Shown here: positions 1 to 10,810 of the stretch, piece by piece
How the letters are laid out: each line of letters starts with the position of its first letter
Position numbering within the stretch: the stretch's first letter is position 1
Assembly (NCBI GenBank): GCA_014058105.1
Contig: JACGCM010001011.1
Span: 2,299,501 to 2,363,500 of the forward strand
Direction: 5' to 3'
Length of the DNA stretch: 64,000 nt
Origin: Kingdonia uniflora
Lineage: Eukaryota; Streptophyta; Magnoliopsida; Ranunculales; Circaeasteraceae
Notes under the pieces: model-generated
Databases searched by the model: none
What the model was told of the DNA's origin: nothing
What the model saw: the letters and a program-made list of their open reading frames with translations, nothing else
Program-made: the position numbers and the translations under genes

Positions 1-963
1 AGAGAAGCAATTCAACGGGAAACATGGGCCGTGGTTCTCACCTCCTGGTTGACACCTTATTGTGTGACTGTTATCGACAACATCTACTTGGTTCACCTCC
101 CCGTCCACCAAGGCACCCGTATGCTACAACTTGGCAAGATGATGAGTACAGTTCAGACTATAAGGAAGAACAATGACCACAACCACGACGAAGGGGTAAA
201 GGCAATGACATTGAAGCCTTGACCAAAGCTATTTTGAAATAGACGCATGATGTTCACCATAAAGTGCCAGAGTTCAATAGAAAATCTGACGCAGACGTCT
301 TTACCGAGTGGTTGGATAAGGTTGGGCGTATATTCAACTACATAAAGTATGGCGATCCAAAAAAAGATATGATCATTGAGTCCCGCCTTACTGGTTTTGT
401 TCTCACCTAGTAGAATAGTGTCCAGCAGACAAGGCGTATATCGAGTTACCGCCCCATAGCAAAATGGTAGAAAATACAGAGAGAGCTGAAAGAGATGTTC
501 ATCTCTATGAACTATAACGAAGTTACATTTGGGAAACTGCAGTCCCTCAAAATGGGTCTCTTCTCCCTTAATGATTATACAGATCAGTTTTATCTCCTTG
601 AAGCACGTGCACGACTCCATGATACTGAGCAACAGCAGGTATTAGGTACAAGAATGGGTTGGCGAAGAAATTATAAGAGGCAACCGCACTTCAGCCTATC
701 TTTTGCCTAGCAAAGATTATACAGTTGGCCAAACAGGTGAGTGAGCTAGATGCACAGTATTACCCTCCGGTGCCAGGTGCAACACCAGCCACTCCAGCTG
801 TTCCATCTTTCACTGCACCGCGTACCTTTGTTTTGGGTAACTGTTATGGATGTGGCAAACTGGGGTACTAGAAACATAATTGTCTTGTATTTGTTAAAAA
901 AGTCGGTTTAATCGTGGATGGTATGCGAGACAATGTGATAGCAACAGTTCAACGCGTTTTGTA
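1..963 (+). pseudogene. gag remnant of a pol-less LTR retrotransposon
   Basis: This is a decayed gag reading frame cut by the window edge. Translated pieces give a capsid-like stretch (VPEFNRKSDADVFTEWLDKV near 265-325), a second stretch near 495-700, and a proline-rich linker. A CCHC zinc knuckle follows at 842-889 (C-x2-C-x3-G-x4-C pattern), with a stop codon replacing one residue. The frame ends at a TAG near 961. Only about 105 bases separate that stop from the LTR, so no protease, reverse transcriptase or integrase was ever present or all was lost. The flanking LTR matches those of the complete 1.8-kb element at 12802-14620, which also lacks pol. Gag would package element RNA. Several stops and frameshifts make it non-functional. 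Confidence 0.75.
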
Positions 964-1069
964 GGATGAAGACGAAGAAGATTTTGATATGCACACTACA
1001 TTCATGCGTGAGTCCTCTGGCGCACCGCTCACTTGATTTCGTGGACGAAATCTTATCAGACAGAGGGTT

Positions 1070-1395
1070 TGACGTGGCACGTCCCTTATAGGGTCGTCTA
1101 CCCCCGTGTGACCTATGTTTATTTTATGCTTAGCTTATGCTCTATTGGAGAGGTCTAATGTGGGTTATTAGCAGTTTCTATTTTTTAGATTAGTTTCCTA
1201 ATTGGATAGGTCAGGGGAGTTATAGTAGGAGTGATCCTAAGGAAACCTAAGTTATGAAGGGAGAGGGTGGTGTAATTTCAATATGCAGTTGTTAATGAAG
1301 TCTAAGTTGTTTTAGTAGAAGGTAGTTTTCTCTAAACCTAACAAACAACGTGGTTTTCTTATGAATCTCGCTTCCGCGTTCGTAGTCATCACGTG
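1070..1395 (+). repeat. 3' LTR of the gag-only element family
   Basis: This 326-bp segment starts TGACGTGGCACGTCCC and matches, in reverse orientation, the two LTRs at 12802-13127 and 14294-14620 along its whole length. Shared landmarks are the block TTAGTTTCCTAATTGGATAG and the terminal CGTAG...CACGTGA. It follows the gag remnant directly, so it is read as the 3' LTR of a plus-strand copy whose 5' part lies left of the window. The short purine run CAGAGGGTT just before it is a weak polypurine tract. Confidence 0.8.
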
Positions 1396-1819
1396 AGAAC
1401 ACTTTAATATTGAGAAATGAATCATGCATGTCAAATTAGAGATGTCAAAAGGCTATTGAGTTTAATACACCACCATTGATTTGAATCCACGAGGACGATG
1501 AAAGATTGGAATTTGATAAATTCATTGTCCTAAATTTATTTCAAAGATTTATTGAATCATCACAAGGTAAAACGGTACTCTAAAAATGAGATTGAACTAA
1601 ATTACATAAAAATTGAAAAACGATAGTTAGAAAGTCCGGGCGTCGGGTAGAAACTCCAATCGGGCAACCTAGTTTTAGACATGAATTGGTAACCCTATAT
1701 GGCTATTAATCATGATATCCGGTTCACCCTTTTTAGCTTTCGTTATCTTCAGTCTTCCTCACCTGGACTATTATTTTGGCACAATGGTTCACTTTTTGAA
1801 ACAGTTTATTTTTGGCAGA
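1396..1819. other. Intergenic spacer 3' of the kinase gene
   Basis: AT-rich sequence between the LTR and the stop codon of the minus-strand kinase. It probably includes the kinase 3' UTR. No reading frame, RNA gene or repeat with a clear partner was recognised. Confidence 0.5.
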
Positions 1820-2881
1820 TTATAGGATCGAACATCCCTTGCGGCCTTCGAGCATGTCAACCACCTGCCGCATATCACGCCTCTTCATAGGATCCTCTTC
1901 AAGACACCATAGAGCGGCATGAAGTAAAGTACATGCTTCCTGCTCATTAAATTTCCTGTCCTTCATAAGTCGTTTATCAATCTTATCCTCTAATTTTCTT
2001 TTTGCTAATCTTTGCCACATATCCTTGGAAAATTCTAATCTTACCACTGGCGGATTGCGACCATCAGTTTCAGTGAGCCTCCGGCCAAAAAACATGTCTA
2101 TAAGTAACACACCATAACTAAAGACATCACACTTCTCTGACATTCTAAAATTATCAGATTTCTCCATCCCATGGCGAAGGATCAACTCAGGGGCAATGTA
2201 TCCATGTGTCCCTCTTGGTGCTGAATGAACTATACTCTCATCTTTCTTCATCAACGTAGATAGCCCGAAGTCGGAAACTACTGCATGAAGCTTGTCATCA
2301 AGTAGTATATTCTCTGGCTTAATATCAAGATGCAGTATCCGCTCACGGCAGTCATGATGGAGGTATACAAGAGCCTTAGCAATTTCAACTGCAACTCTGT
2401 ACCTTAATTTCCACGGTAAACATGGACCATCCTGGGCGTCCCTCCGTGGGAAAATCCAATTCTCCAATGACCCATTGGGAAAAAAATCGTAAACAATGAA
2501 GAAAGCTCCCCATATTTCAGTCTGATGACTGCAATATCCACGAAGGCGTACAAGATTGACATGTTGGACGCTTGCAATTGCCCCGACTTCTTTTCTGAAT
2601 TGCAGCTCCCCATATTCTGCTCGTTCAACCCGTTTCACTGCCACCGCTGTTTTGTCCTTCAACTCGCCTTTGAAGACTGAACCTGACGCACCTCTTCCAA
2701 GCTTATGCCCGAAGTTATTGGTGGCCGTTTTGAGGTCTTCGTAGAGAAATTCTCTAGGAAGACTAGCTATTTCATAACGAAACTGACTTTGAGTTTCTGA
2801 AGTACCATAATAAGCAGATGAAGCAGAAGCTCTTTCAGAATCCATCTCAGTAACCACAATTATGAGTGAAGATATTAGCAA
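1820..2881 (-). CDS. Receptor-like protein kinase, At5g20050-like
   Basis: An uninterrupted 353-residue frame encodes a full Ser/Thr kinase domain. The glycine loop GRGASGSV is near residues 62-69, the ATP-anchoring Lys at 83 (VAVKRV), a helix-C Glu near 98, the catalytic loop HLDIKPEN at 184-191, DFG at 204-206 and the APE motif at 230-232. Leu replaces the usual Arg before the catalytic Asp, so it is a non-RD-type kinase, which is normal for this family. The best family match I recognise is the Arabidopsis At5g20050 group. The usual two membrane helices are missing: only a short hydrophobic start (MLISSLIIVV) remains. Met13 (at 2845) is an alternative start, which would make it a cytoplasmic kinase. 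About eight extra residues (near 239-247) lie between the APE motif and the SEKCDVFSYG segment. An upstream exon cannot be excluded. Confidence 0.85.
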   Translation of the reverse strand: MLISSLIIVVTEMDSERASASSAYYGTSETQSQFRYEIASLPREFLYEDLKTATNNFGHKLGRGASGSVFKGELKDKTAVAVKRVERAEYGELQFRKEVGAIASVQHVNLVRLRGYCSHQTEIWGAFFIVYDFFPNGSLENWIFPRRDAQDGPCLPWKLRYRVAVEIAKALVYLHHDCRERILHLDIKPENILLDDKLHAVVSDFGLSTLMKKDESIVHSAPRGTHGYIAPELILRHGMEKSDNFRMSEKCDVFSYGVLLIDMFFGRRLTETDGRNPPVVRLEFSKDMWQRLAKRKLEDKIDKRLMKDRKFNEQEACTLLHAALWCLEEDPMKRRDMRQVVDMLEGRKGCSIL

Positions 2882-4047
2882 TGATCTTTGGCTCTAGAAT
2901 CCTTTAAGAAATTAAGAAAGAGACGACTTTTCAATGGTGAATTGTGTCTAAGAAGATATAAACCAATTTGCAAAATTAAGTATTCCAAATTTCCAACTAC
3001 ATATTTGCGGAAAGACTTAAGTTTTTATTTTCAATAGGCCTTGGATAGTGGGACAGATTAGCCTGTTTTTTTTATCTTGCGAATGAAAGACTGATGGGCG
3101 AGTTGGGATCAACTGGTCGTCCCCACCTCGTTTAAGTCTTTGTCAAAATTTAAGACTAAGAGCTGTTAGGAACTGAGAAGTACATCAAAATATCTCACTA
3201 GTGATTACCACTCTCGTGATTGAAAATTCTCCAGTTGCAATAGTTGTGATCGAGGCAACGTGGATGAATTTAGATCTCAGTTTGACACTGACTCTCCTAC
3301 ATTTGGAACCCTCTAATTCTTCAGTAACAAAAGTTTTAGGTGCTAGCTATGTATGTATTCCGTTTTCACTACAGATATTTTCAAAAACATGACCTCTTTG
3401 TGGAGGTTTTGATTTCACGTGAGGTTTTCATCTTTAATTTTTGCTGAAAAAGTACTTGATGCAGATATGGCATAGAGACGATGGCCTTAGAAAATAAGAA
3501 AATCTATTGTACTCGAACGAGGGCTCACTATTAGAGATAAGAAAGAAGGACGTCTAGTTTGTGCGTCGGTAGAAACCAACTGGTATAACTGTATAAGAGT
3601 GAAGGTGTTAGTATAATATCTGTATAAGAAGATATTAGCCAAATTGCTCATTTAATATTTCGACTACTTGTGGGTGGGAAGAAGTCAATTCAAAGGTTTT
3701 TCATCAAATCTAATGCCTAGCTATATTTCATTTCTTTTAATACTACAAATAGGTTATATTCCGTATGGAGGAGCTTTGGAGATGTACAAAATAACACATT
3801 CATGTAACCACTATATGTACCGGCAATATTTGTGAACAGGTTTCGTTCATGATACAACTGAGTTCAGTTTTGCTATTAAGCTCCTTTTGCATCTGCCATA
3901 TAGATTCAGATATGGCATTAAGAAGTGAGATATTTAGCACTCTGCGTGAATGATTGAAACTGGAGGTATAATAATGATTCATGGTGTGAGATGCTTGGCG
4001 ATATTGTACATCCCTAGATTCGCGGATCCTGTTTTGCAAGAGTTATA
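2882..4047. other. Upstream region of the kinase gene
   Basis: About 1.1 kb between the kinase start and the left end of the MULE. It presumably holds the kinase promoter and 5' UTR. Short open frames here do not resemble proteins I know. No clear TATA box, repeat or RNA gene was identified. Confidence 0.4.
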
Positions 4048-4057
4048 TTTTACAAAG

Positions 4058-4207
4058 GAGTCCAGATTCTCTGCCTACTACAAACTAAGTGCCACTTGTC
4101 TAATTTGCCAACCCACTAACGTCCCCACTAACTCTTCTACTAACCCATATTTAATCAATAAAATAAAATATCTCAATTTTTAAAAAAAAAAAAGTCAAAC
4201 CAATTAA
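4058..4207 (+). repeat. Left terminal inverted repeat of the MULE
   Basis: About 150 bp pairing with 10811-10996. The best-conserved part runs from TGTCTAATTTGCC to GTCAAACCAATTAA. The right arm carries about 35 additional bases, including an inner GAGAGNATGG...CCACGGTGGAGAG palindrome that is absent here. Confidence 0.8.
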
Positions 4208-5078
4208 AAAAACATTAACCTAAATTCTCAAGGCACTGGCACTGTATAGATATTCTCTTTTCAATTAACCCATATTCTTAAGGCACTGTTTGGTTTTCTT
4301 CACAAACATTAACCCATCAATACCTACGTCCATTAATCATACTCTACTACACAGTTAATTATCGGCTTTATCAGGCCTTAAAGAACCAAGTATACCAAAC
4401 AAAAACTCTTATTTCATGATACCAAAAATTTAGACACTCCAAAAAAAACAAAAAAAACATTCATGTCTTGTAACTTGAAATCATTCGTTACATTAGTTTA
4501 TTTTCTCAATTCTTCATGGCAACCGTGCAATGTAGAACATCCGTCATTCCATGCCCAAATCATGATCGAAGCACAACTTCTTTCGAGGTGATACAGGAGG
4601 AGCATTGTACATTTCCTGGATATAATTCATTATAGATTGATGTTAGTTGAATTGCATATTAATTAAATTTTAAATAAATGATCAAAGCCATTACCATAAA
4701 ATCGTAACTCGTACTACTAGTTGGTTGTGCGCCCTGATTTGTAAATAGTTGTGATACACCATCATCAGTTAGAGAAATTAACTTGAGAATTATGATATAA
4801 AGATAGTTATTTTACACGAATTTATCACTTAAGAGCTATATAAAATATAAGTTTTAACATAGGTTTTCTAAAACAAAAACATGTAAAATATTTATCTGGT
4901 GTAGCAATTGATTGAAGCTCATATGCTAAGTGCTAGAAAGTTCTTCAAATTTTATGTCTCCTCTAAATTCCAAGGCTTGAGTTCTATATCGTTTGATTCA
5001 ATCCAAATTAGTAAGTTCTCCAAAATAGATATTAAAACTATTATGTTTTTGTAAAATAAAATCTTACGTTATAGTAAT

Positions 5079-5927
5079 TGTAAGGGCCTATTCCGGATAT
5101 CGAGCTCAAGTCCCAGCTTCGACCATCATACATTTACTCGACTTCATCAACATAGGATCATGTGGTACATTTATGGCATACTTGTAGTAGCCTACTCGCA
5201 GCCTTCCAAGACTAATCGAATACAAGAAGACTATATTGAAGTCTACCAAAGATTTGAAGCTCAGGGAACCCACAAAACAGCCAAAGGCATATGATCTACC
5301 CAAAGCCTCCCGGGACTAACCGAACACGCGGAGGCCACATCAAAACTATCTGAAGACTCGAAACCTACTGCAAGATTTGAAGCCGAAGGCAGTCGTACAA
5401 CATACATAGCCCAACACAAGTTCCAAGAGGACTTCGACCATATCAGTACATAGTCAAAAGCAGACAAACCTGATAGCCAGCTCTCCAGACAATACAGTAA
5501 AACAAGTAGCTAGACACAGCTACAGTGACAGAATCGACCTTTCGTACAGGACAGCTACCCCAAAAGGGTAGACATGTAATATGACCTCACTATGGTGACT
5601 CATCCTTTCGTATCTCCTATAAATAGGGAAGGGGAGCCATCATAGACTGGTTAGATAATCTTTGCCCAAAACCTCCCGTAAGATTAGAAACATTCGAGCA
5701 TATTCAAACTCCGTTCGATTCGAACTGTAACCTCATTCATATATCCATTATCCTATTCAAATCCTCGCCAGAGGTCGTGGAGAATACCAAATCATGGACT
5801 CCACACAGGTATGTTAGCATGGTATATTCTCTTATTTTTGTCTTACATATATGTGAAAACCTCTAGTCAAACCTAAATTTCACCATGTAAGAGCGCAAAC
5901 TCCCCTCTACGAGATTATATCCCTACA
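5079..5927 (+). repeat. 5' LTR of a Ty3/gypsy element
   Basis: The segment begins TGTAAGGGCCTATTCCGG and ends TATCCCTACA. It is followed at once by TTTTACACCGTCTGTG, a decayed version of the TTTGGCACCGTCTATGG primer site seen at 52480. It contains a TATA box (5618-5625). At 849 bp it has no partner LTR in the window. It sits inside the MULE, between the transposase parts. Confidence 0.75.
5618..5625 (+). promoter_or_regulatory. TATA box in gypsy LTR
   Basis: TATAAATA lies about 310 bp before the LTR end and is followed by a GGGAAGGGG run. Position and sequence fit the LTR core promoter. Confidence 0.55.
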
Positions 5928-6220
5928 TTTTACACCGTCTGTGTTATACTCATTGTCCTAACTCCTTTTTCTTTACCTATATACCCATATCTAATGGCTC
6001 CCACCCTCCGTTCCACCTCTGTCATTGTCGGTACCTCTGCCGATGGTATCGCCGCCCAATTATCTCTTATAAGCTAATAGTTCGCTCAGGCAGAAGAGCG
6101 TCATACCAACCAACTGCGTCTCGAGCGCGAAGATCATCGTCAAGAGCTCGAAGATGAATGACAACGCTGCTTGGACAATAATAACAGACAACACTGAGCC
6201 CTCGATAAGCTTTGCTACAT
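5928..6220 (+). pseudogene. Gypsy primer site and gag N-terminus fragment
   Basis: After the primer site, the frame starting at the ATG near 5995 reads MAPTLRSTSVIVGTSADGIA, then a charged EERHTNQLRLERED stretch. This resembles the gag start of Tat-like gypsy elements. It is broken by stops and ends near 6220, where Ty1/copia pol sequence begins with no intervening gypsy pol. Confidence 0.6.
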
Positions 6221-6239
6221 GGTTCGGGAATTCCAACAG

Positions 6240-7347
6240 GTGCAAACCTAAAGGATTTATCGCACCTGGTCAGGAACGTAAAGTTTGTAAGCTGATTAAA
6301 TCATTGTGTGGTTTTAAACAAGCACCTAAACAATGGCATGAAAAGTTTGATAACTTAATTATTTTACATGGCTTTAAAATTAATGAAAGTGACAAATGCA
6401 TTTACTATAAGATAACTGATAATGCCTACACTATTATATGTTTATATGTGGATAACTTACTTATCTTTGGTTCCAACATTTCTGTTGTGTACGAGACCAA
6501 GAATTTCCTTAGTCAGAGTTTGGACATGAAGGATCTTGGAGAGGCTAGTGTTATTCTGGGAATTAAGATTACTAGGAAAAAAGATGGTATCTCATTAGAT
6601 CAATCTCATTACATTAAGAAGATTATAAAGAAATATCATTATTTTGACTGTAATCTTGGGATGTACTCCTTTCAACCTTAGTATATAGTTGTTTAAAAAC
6701 ATTGGAGACAGTGTAAGACAATCCAAGTATGCTAGCATTATCGGTAGTCTTTGATATGCAACTGATTGTACTAGACCAGACATTACTTATCTAGTGGGAA
6801 TACTATATAGGTTTACTAGTAGACCTAGTATAAAGTATTGTCATACCATAGAGAGGGTCATGCACTATCTGAATAGAACCATGCACTTAGGAATACACTA
6901 CCAGAGGTTTCCCGTGGACCTTGAAGGATATTGCGATGCCGATTGGAATACCCTTTCAGAAGATTCCAAGGATACTAGTACTTATGTTTTTAACATAGCA
7001 GGTGGGGCATTTTCTTGAATTAACCATCTTAGCCCAATCAACGATAGAATCTGAGTTTATAGCACTAGCTACTGCTAGTGAGGAGGACGAATGGCTGAGA
7101 AGCCTACTGTTAGATATTCCTTTATGGGATAAACCAATACCAGCCATACTTATTCACTGCGATAGTGGTTGTCGCTATCTCTCTTGTACTAAACCGTTAC
7201 TACAGCGGTAAGAAACTTGCGATTCGTCGTAAGCATAGCTCAGTTAGAGGTAAGCTAACTGCAGGAGCTGTAAGAGTAGATTTTGTGAGGTCTGAAGCGA
7301 ACCTAGCTGATCCTTTGACAAAAGGGATGGGGCTAAATCCCATTTAG
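6240..7347 (+). pseudogene. Ty1/copia reverse transcriptase-RNase H fragment
   Basis: The 3' half of a copia polyprotein. Reverse transcriptase is seen as KSLCGFKQAPKQWHEKFD, then the catalytic box LYVDNLLIF, where Asn replaces the second Asp of YVDD, then the conserved stretch SLDMKDLGEASVILGIKI. RNase H follows with DLEGYCDADWN, AQSTIESEFIALATASEE, HIRRKHSS-like residues and the terminal NLADPLTKG. Integrase, protease and gag are absent. At least three shifts or stops and the active-site change make it dead. It runs straight into the copia 3' region and LTR. Confidence 0.9.
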
Positions 7348-7898
7348 TTTTGAACACTCTAAAATGGTAACTCAATCTATAGACTAGGGATCCCAAGAAA
7401 TAGGTTCAAAGTGAAAAAAAAGTCACAGGGTGATTGTTGAGAATCATGCATTTAATGAATGAAGTTTTAACTCCTAGTCCATCTCAAGAAATAGGTTCAA
7501 AGTTATATAACTCTTAATGAGGACTATACTCTTTTTGGAGTGGGATGCCTACAGGAGCATCTCTGATACACTCACCTTGATGATTGTGGATGTGGGGCCG
7601 CTTCTTATGTGAACTTAGGCAAGTTCTCTAGAGCCTTCATTATGACTGGGATACGAGCGCAAGGCCATTAATGTACTGGCTTTAAGAACTTTACACTATA
7701 GGACCTGTGTGTAATATAATTTCTTTGTACCCTCAAGAACTTAGAGTTCAAAACAAAAGTTATTATATATTCTAGTCTCTGATTTTATATTCACTAAAGT
7801 AAAGGTTCAAGTTGAAAGACACCTTTACTTATACACTGTTTTGGATTTTTTTACTCAGATATTTTATTGCATATGTTTTTTTCGATATTGTGGGGGAT
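7348..7898 (+). other. Copia 3' untranslated region with polypurine tract
   Basis: Non-coding sequence between the copia stop and the LTR. It ends in the purine run TGTGGGGGAT (7889-7898), which directly precedes the TGTTGGG LTR start, as expected of a plus-strand priming site. Confidence 0.65.
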
Positions 7899-8847
7899 TG
7901 TTGGGTTTTATCTTTAAAAATCAAAAGCTAACATTTGTGGGTTCGAACCCATGACCTTTTGGTTGGTAGCTTCTTTTTTGTTCTTTGAACATAGTCCCAC
8001 ATTGCTTAGAAAGTGAGAATGTAAAGAAATATATATCCTCTCACATAATCATTGGTTGTAGACATGAGTAAGTGAGAACATGTGAGTGTATGAGTGTGTG
8101 GTGGGCTTTTATTCCATCATGCCTGCACACACCCCCTTGGGCGGCCCGGTGGGATGGCTTGGGATTGGGCTTAAGATTTGGGTCTTGGGATTTGGGATTT
8201 GGGCAATTGGCTCTTCCTGGCTCTGGGGCCCATGGGCCTCCTATTCTTTTTATTGGAAAGTTCTTTTGAGTTGGGCTTGGGATTTTGTTTTAATCAAATC
8301 GTTACTAGCCATTTTAATTTTATCCGTTGAGTTTTGACTCAGTCGTTACTAGCCGTTGTGGATCTATCCGTTGAGTTTTGACTCAGACGTTACGTGTCCC
8401 ACTAGCTATTATGGATGACGTGTCTCCTCCCGTAACGGCTCCTTTTTGGTCTATAAAAGAAAAGTAATTTGTAGTATTTTTTCACATCTCAGAATACAGT
8501 TCATCTTTTTCTCTCTCTCATTTAGTCTGTTCACGAATTTGCGATTCCGAGTATAATATAGAAATGCAAAGTTACGAGAATGTTCTCTCCCTATAATAGA
8601 AGAACCTATTACCACAAAACTATCGTTTTATCCTGGGGCGACCGTACAGCGTTATACTATTTGTTGGGGAGTACGCAGAAACGTCTTAAAGAAAGGGACA
8701 TTGACCGCGACTCGGTATTCCACCTTTTATAGTTCATGTTCTTGTTCTAGTGCCGTTGTAACCTCTCTCTCTGGTCAAATTACAGTATCTCTTTTCGACT
8801 CCTTACACATTGCTGAAAACGAGGTAACTCAGTTTATTATTCCAACA
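7899..8847 (+). repeat. 3' LTR of the Ty1/copia element
   Basis: 949 bp with matching short inverted ends TGTTGG...CCAACA. Position and the preceding polypurine tract fix the start. A TATA box lies at 8452-8459. Two near-repeats of CGTTACTAGCCATT and GTTGAGTTTTGACTCAGWCG sit near 8290-8395. After the LTR the MULE transposase frame resumes. Confidence 0.8.
8452..8459 (+). promoter_or_regulatory. TATA box in copia LTR
   Basis: TATAAAAG in the middle of the copia LTR, preceded by GTAACGGCTCC. This is a plausible LTR core promoter. Confidence 0.5.
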
Positions 8848-9550
8848 GTATTCATCAGAAAACAATTCAAATATAGCATGTGTATATCGCTCCGATGCTT
8901 GCTTTAACATGAGTGTATGGACAACTAAATTTGGTAATGTTTGGCTCGACTTAAAGTCTTCTTCAACTTCTATTTTGCGTTAAGTTTCAAGTGCCATTTT
9001 AAAGCAATTCAGAAATTCAATAAAAGAATATTTTATTTTCATAAACTTCTTTAGAAATTTGTTTATGCTCTCGCAACGTTATGTCGTAGTTATGTCCACA
9101 CAAAACACATCACGGCCATACACCAACACCCAGTTTTTATGAACTTTGAACAAGGTACCTAACCATATATTTTTACCCAAACCATCGTCATCCAACATCT
9201 TTCTCCATTTCAAAAAGATTTTTTTCTTTTCGTGTAACAGTTATAAATACATCTTTTAAACTCTTCCTGGAACCCCGGAGTTTTGTAAACATGCGAGTGA
9301 TGTTTTGCGGCATTTTAAAATATATGCCACAAACAAAGCCTATGACATGTTTCTAGAAAAACAATTGAAATAGCCTTCGCCATTACTGCACATTGATCTG
9401 CAAGAATTACCTTTAAGGCCTTTTTTGACATCGCTTTCATCCAAGTCTAAAATAGCCAAATAAAAGATTGAGTCATTTCATTAATCAATAATGCACCGCC
9501 AAATATTACTGTTTGTCTATGGTGATTCACTCCAACAAATGGTGCAAATG

Positions 9551-9953
9551 CGATCTAGGAGGATCTAGACATTCTACCTCTTCAAAAGAAGACTTGTCAT
9601 TCGAACGAGCCTTGGAGCCGTTCGAACGTGCTAAAGCAAAGAACAACCAATTCTAGTAGCCTCTATTTTTAGGCAAAAGTTGACAAGTCGTTCGAATGAC
9701 ATTTGGAGTCATTTGAATGACATTGGTTCCCAGAAGACCAAATTCTAGCATTTGTAACTAGAAACTTGTAACCTCCATTAAAGGGAAAGGCTAGGTAAAG
9801 AGAGAAGATCCAAGTTTTTGTAAGAAAAACTTAGGGTTTGAGAGGAATTCAAATTGAATCAAGTGATTGAGTAATTAAAGCTTTAAAAGAGAAATTTTCC
9901 CGCCAATTGTTTATTCTTCAATTTAGGGTTAATCTCAGTTTGATTGTGGATTA
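9551..9953 (+). repeat. Solo LTR of the TTCGAA-rich gypsy family
   Basis: 403 bp from CGATCTAGGAGGATC to GATTGTGGATTA, flanked by perfect AAATG duplications at 9546-9550 and 9954-9958. It interrupts the MULE transposase frame. The first base is C instead of the family's T (TGATCTAGG). It has the family's GTCGTTCGAATGACATTTGG motifs and the closing segment ACTTAGGGTTTGAGAGG. No internal element sequence remains. Confidence 0.85.
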
Positions 9954-10810
9954 AAATGAACGACCGTACTTATTTGTTTAATAAGTTGTATCGAAGGCAA
10001 CAATGCCACTGAAAAAGTTGTAATCTATCACACACATCGTATCCGCCCAAAACAAATTGGTCAACTGATTTTCATCATCAACCATTACTGCATAAAAGAA
10101 AGAAAGATTTTTTGCTTGCTTTTGAACAAAATATTCCATTACTGTACAAGTATCCCATTTCTTAAGTTCTTCTTCTCGTTGCTTGCGTAGAGCATTTTTA
10201 TAATCAACATATGTGATGCCAACGTTTTGACGACTCCCAGGCCCCAGCTTGATGAACTATATAATTAAATCCTTCGACATGAGTAATTCCAGTTGCATTC
10301 AGACATTCAATCTCAGCTAGATATATTTTGAATGCATCTTCTTCAGAATCACACACCATCCCTTCATATACCATGTTATTGAATCGACTCAAATCAACGT
10401 TAATATGTTGATCGTGATTACCAACATCCGCTACTTCGTCTATTACATTGTCATCACAAATTTCCATCGCAGTCAAGTTCATTGCAAATACATAATTCAA
10501 CTATATATAGAATGATCAATGTTGTATATACTAATGCAGAAAATCCTACCTGGTTGTTGCCTGCTATTATTGTCCATAATATCGAATCAAAATTGTTATT
10601 AACGACCGGGCGTACAATACTTACGAATTAATTTTTGGGGTTGGAGTATTTTGAAGAACAAAAAAGGTCCTTCAGGGCTTTCTCATGTTCCTTGAAGTTA
10701 GATTTGCTGCTATAGAGACGAACGGCCATGATAGGAAAAGGAGCACTACACTACAGTGATTTAGAAGTTGAAAAGGTTAGTTTAGGTGACTGAGAAGTAT
10801 AGAATTTAAT

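Larger units (their letters stand above)
4544..10500 (-). pseudogene. FAR1/FHY3-type MULE transposase, broken
   Basis: Read on the minus strand the pieces follow FAR1-family order. First is an N-terminal DNA-binding part (EGMVCDSEEDAFKIY, 10500-10204). Then comes a segment ending SGIVAFDTTY (about 10200-9960), and then the MULE core with [20 protein letters not shown] and a TDQ-like ADQCAVMAKAI followed by CHRLCLWHI (about 9545-9300). A later part contains ASERYTHAIFEL (about 8900). The tail LTDDGVSQLFTNQGAQPTSS is followed by a likely splice to MYNAPPVSPRKKLCFDHDLG, ending at a stop at 4544. Two insertions and several stops and shifts interrupt the gene. FAR1/FHY3 are domesticated relatives that act as transcription factors, but the inverted repeats and target duplications mark this copy as a transposase, not a host regulator. 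Confidence 0.8.

Noticed and set aside
1396..1440. Similarity to 15095-15140 as a duplicated host segment
   Set aside because: Only about 40 bp are similar, too short to support a duplication.
7935..7960. GGTTCGAACCC in the copia LTR as a tRNA B-box (tRNA gene or SINE)
   Set aside because: No A-box at tRNA spacing and no cloverleaf. The sequence is within a well-bounded LTR.
5074..8852. Similar 5-bp flanks (GTAAT before 5079, GTATT after 8847) as a target duplication for the chimeric gypsy-copia block
   Set aside because: The two ends come from different element families, and one base differs. A shared duplication is not expected unless the chimera moved as a unit, for which there is no evidence.
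10204..10500. FAR1-like frame as a host transcription factor gene
   Set aside because: It is bordered by MULE inverted repeats and target duplications, and the downstream transposase parts are broken.
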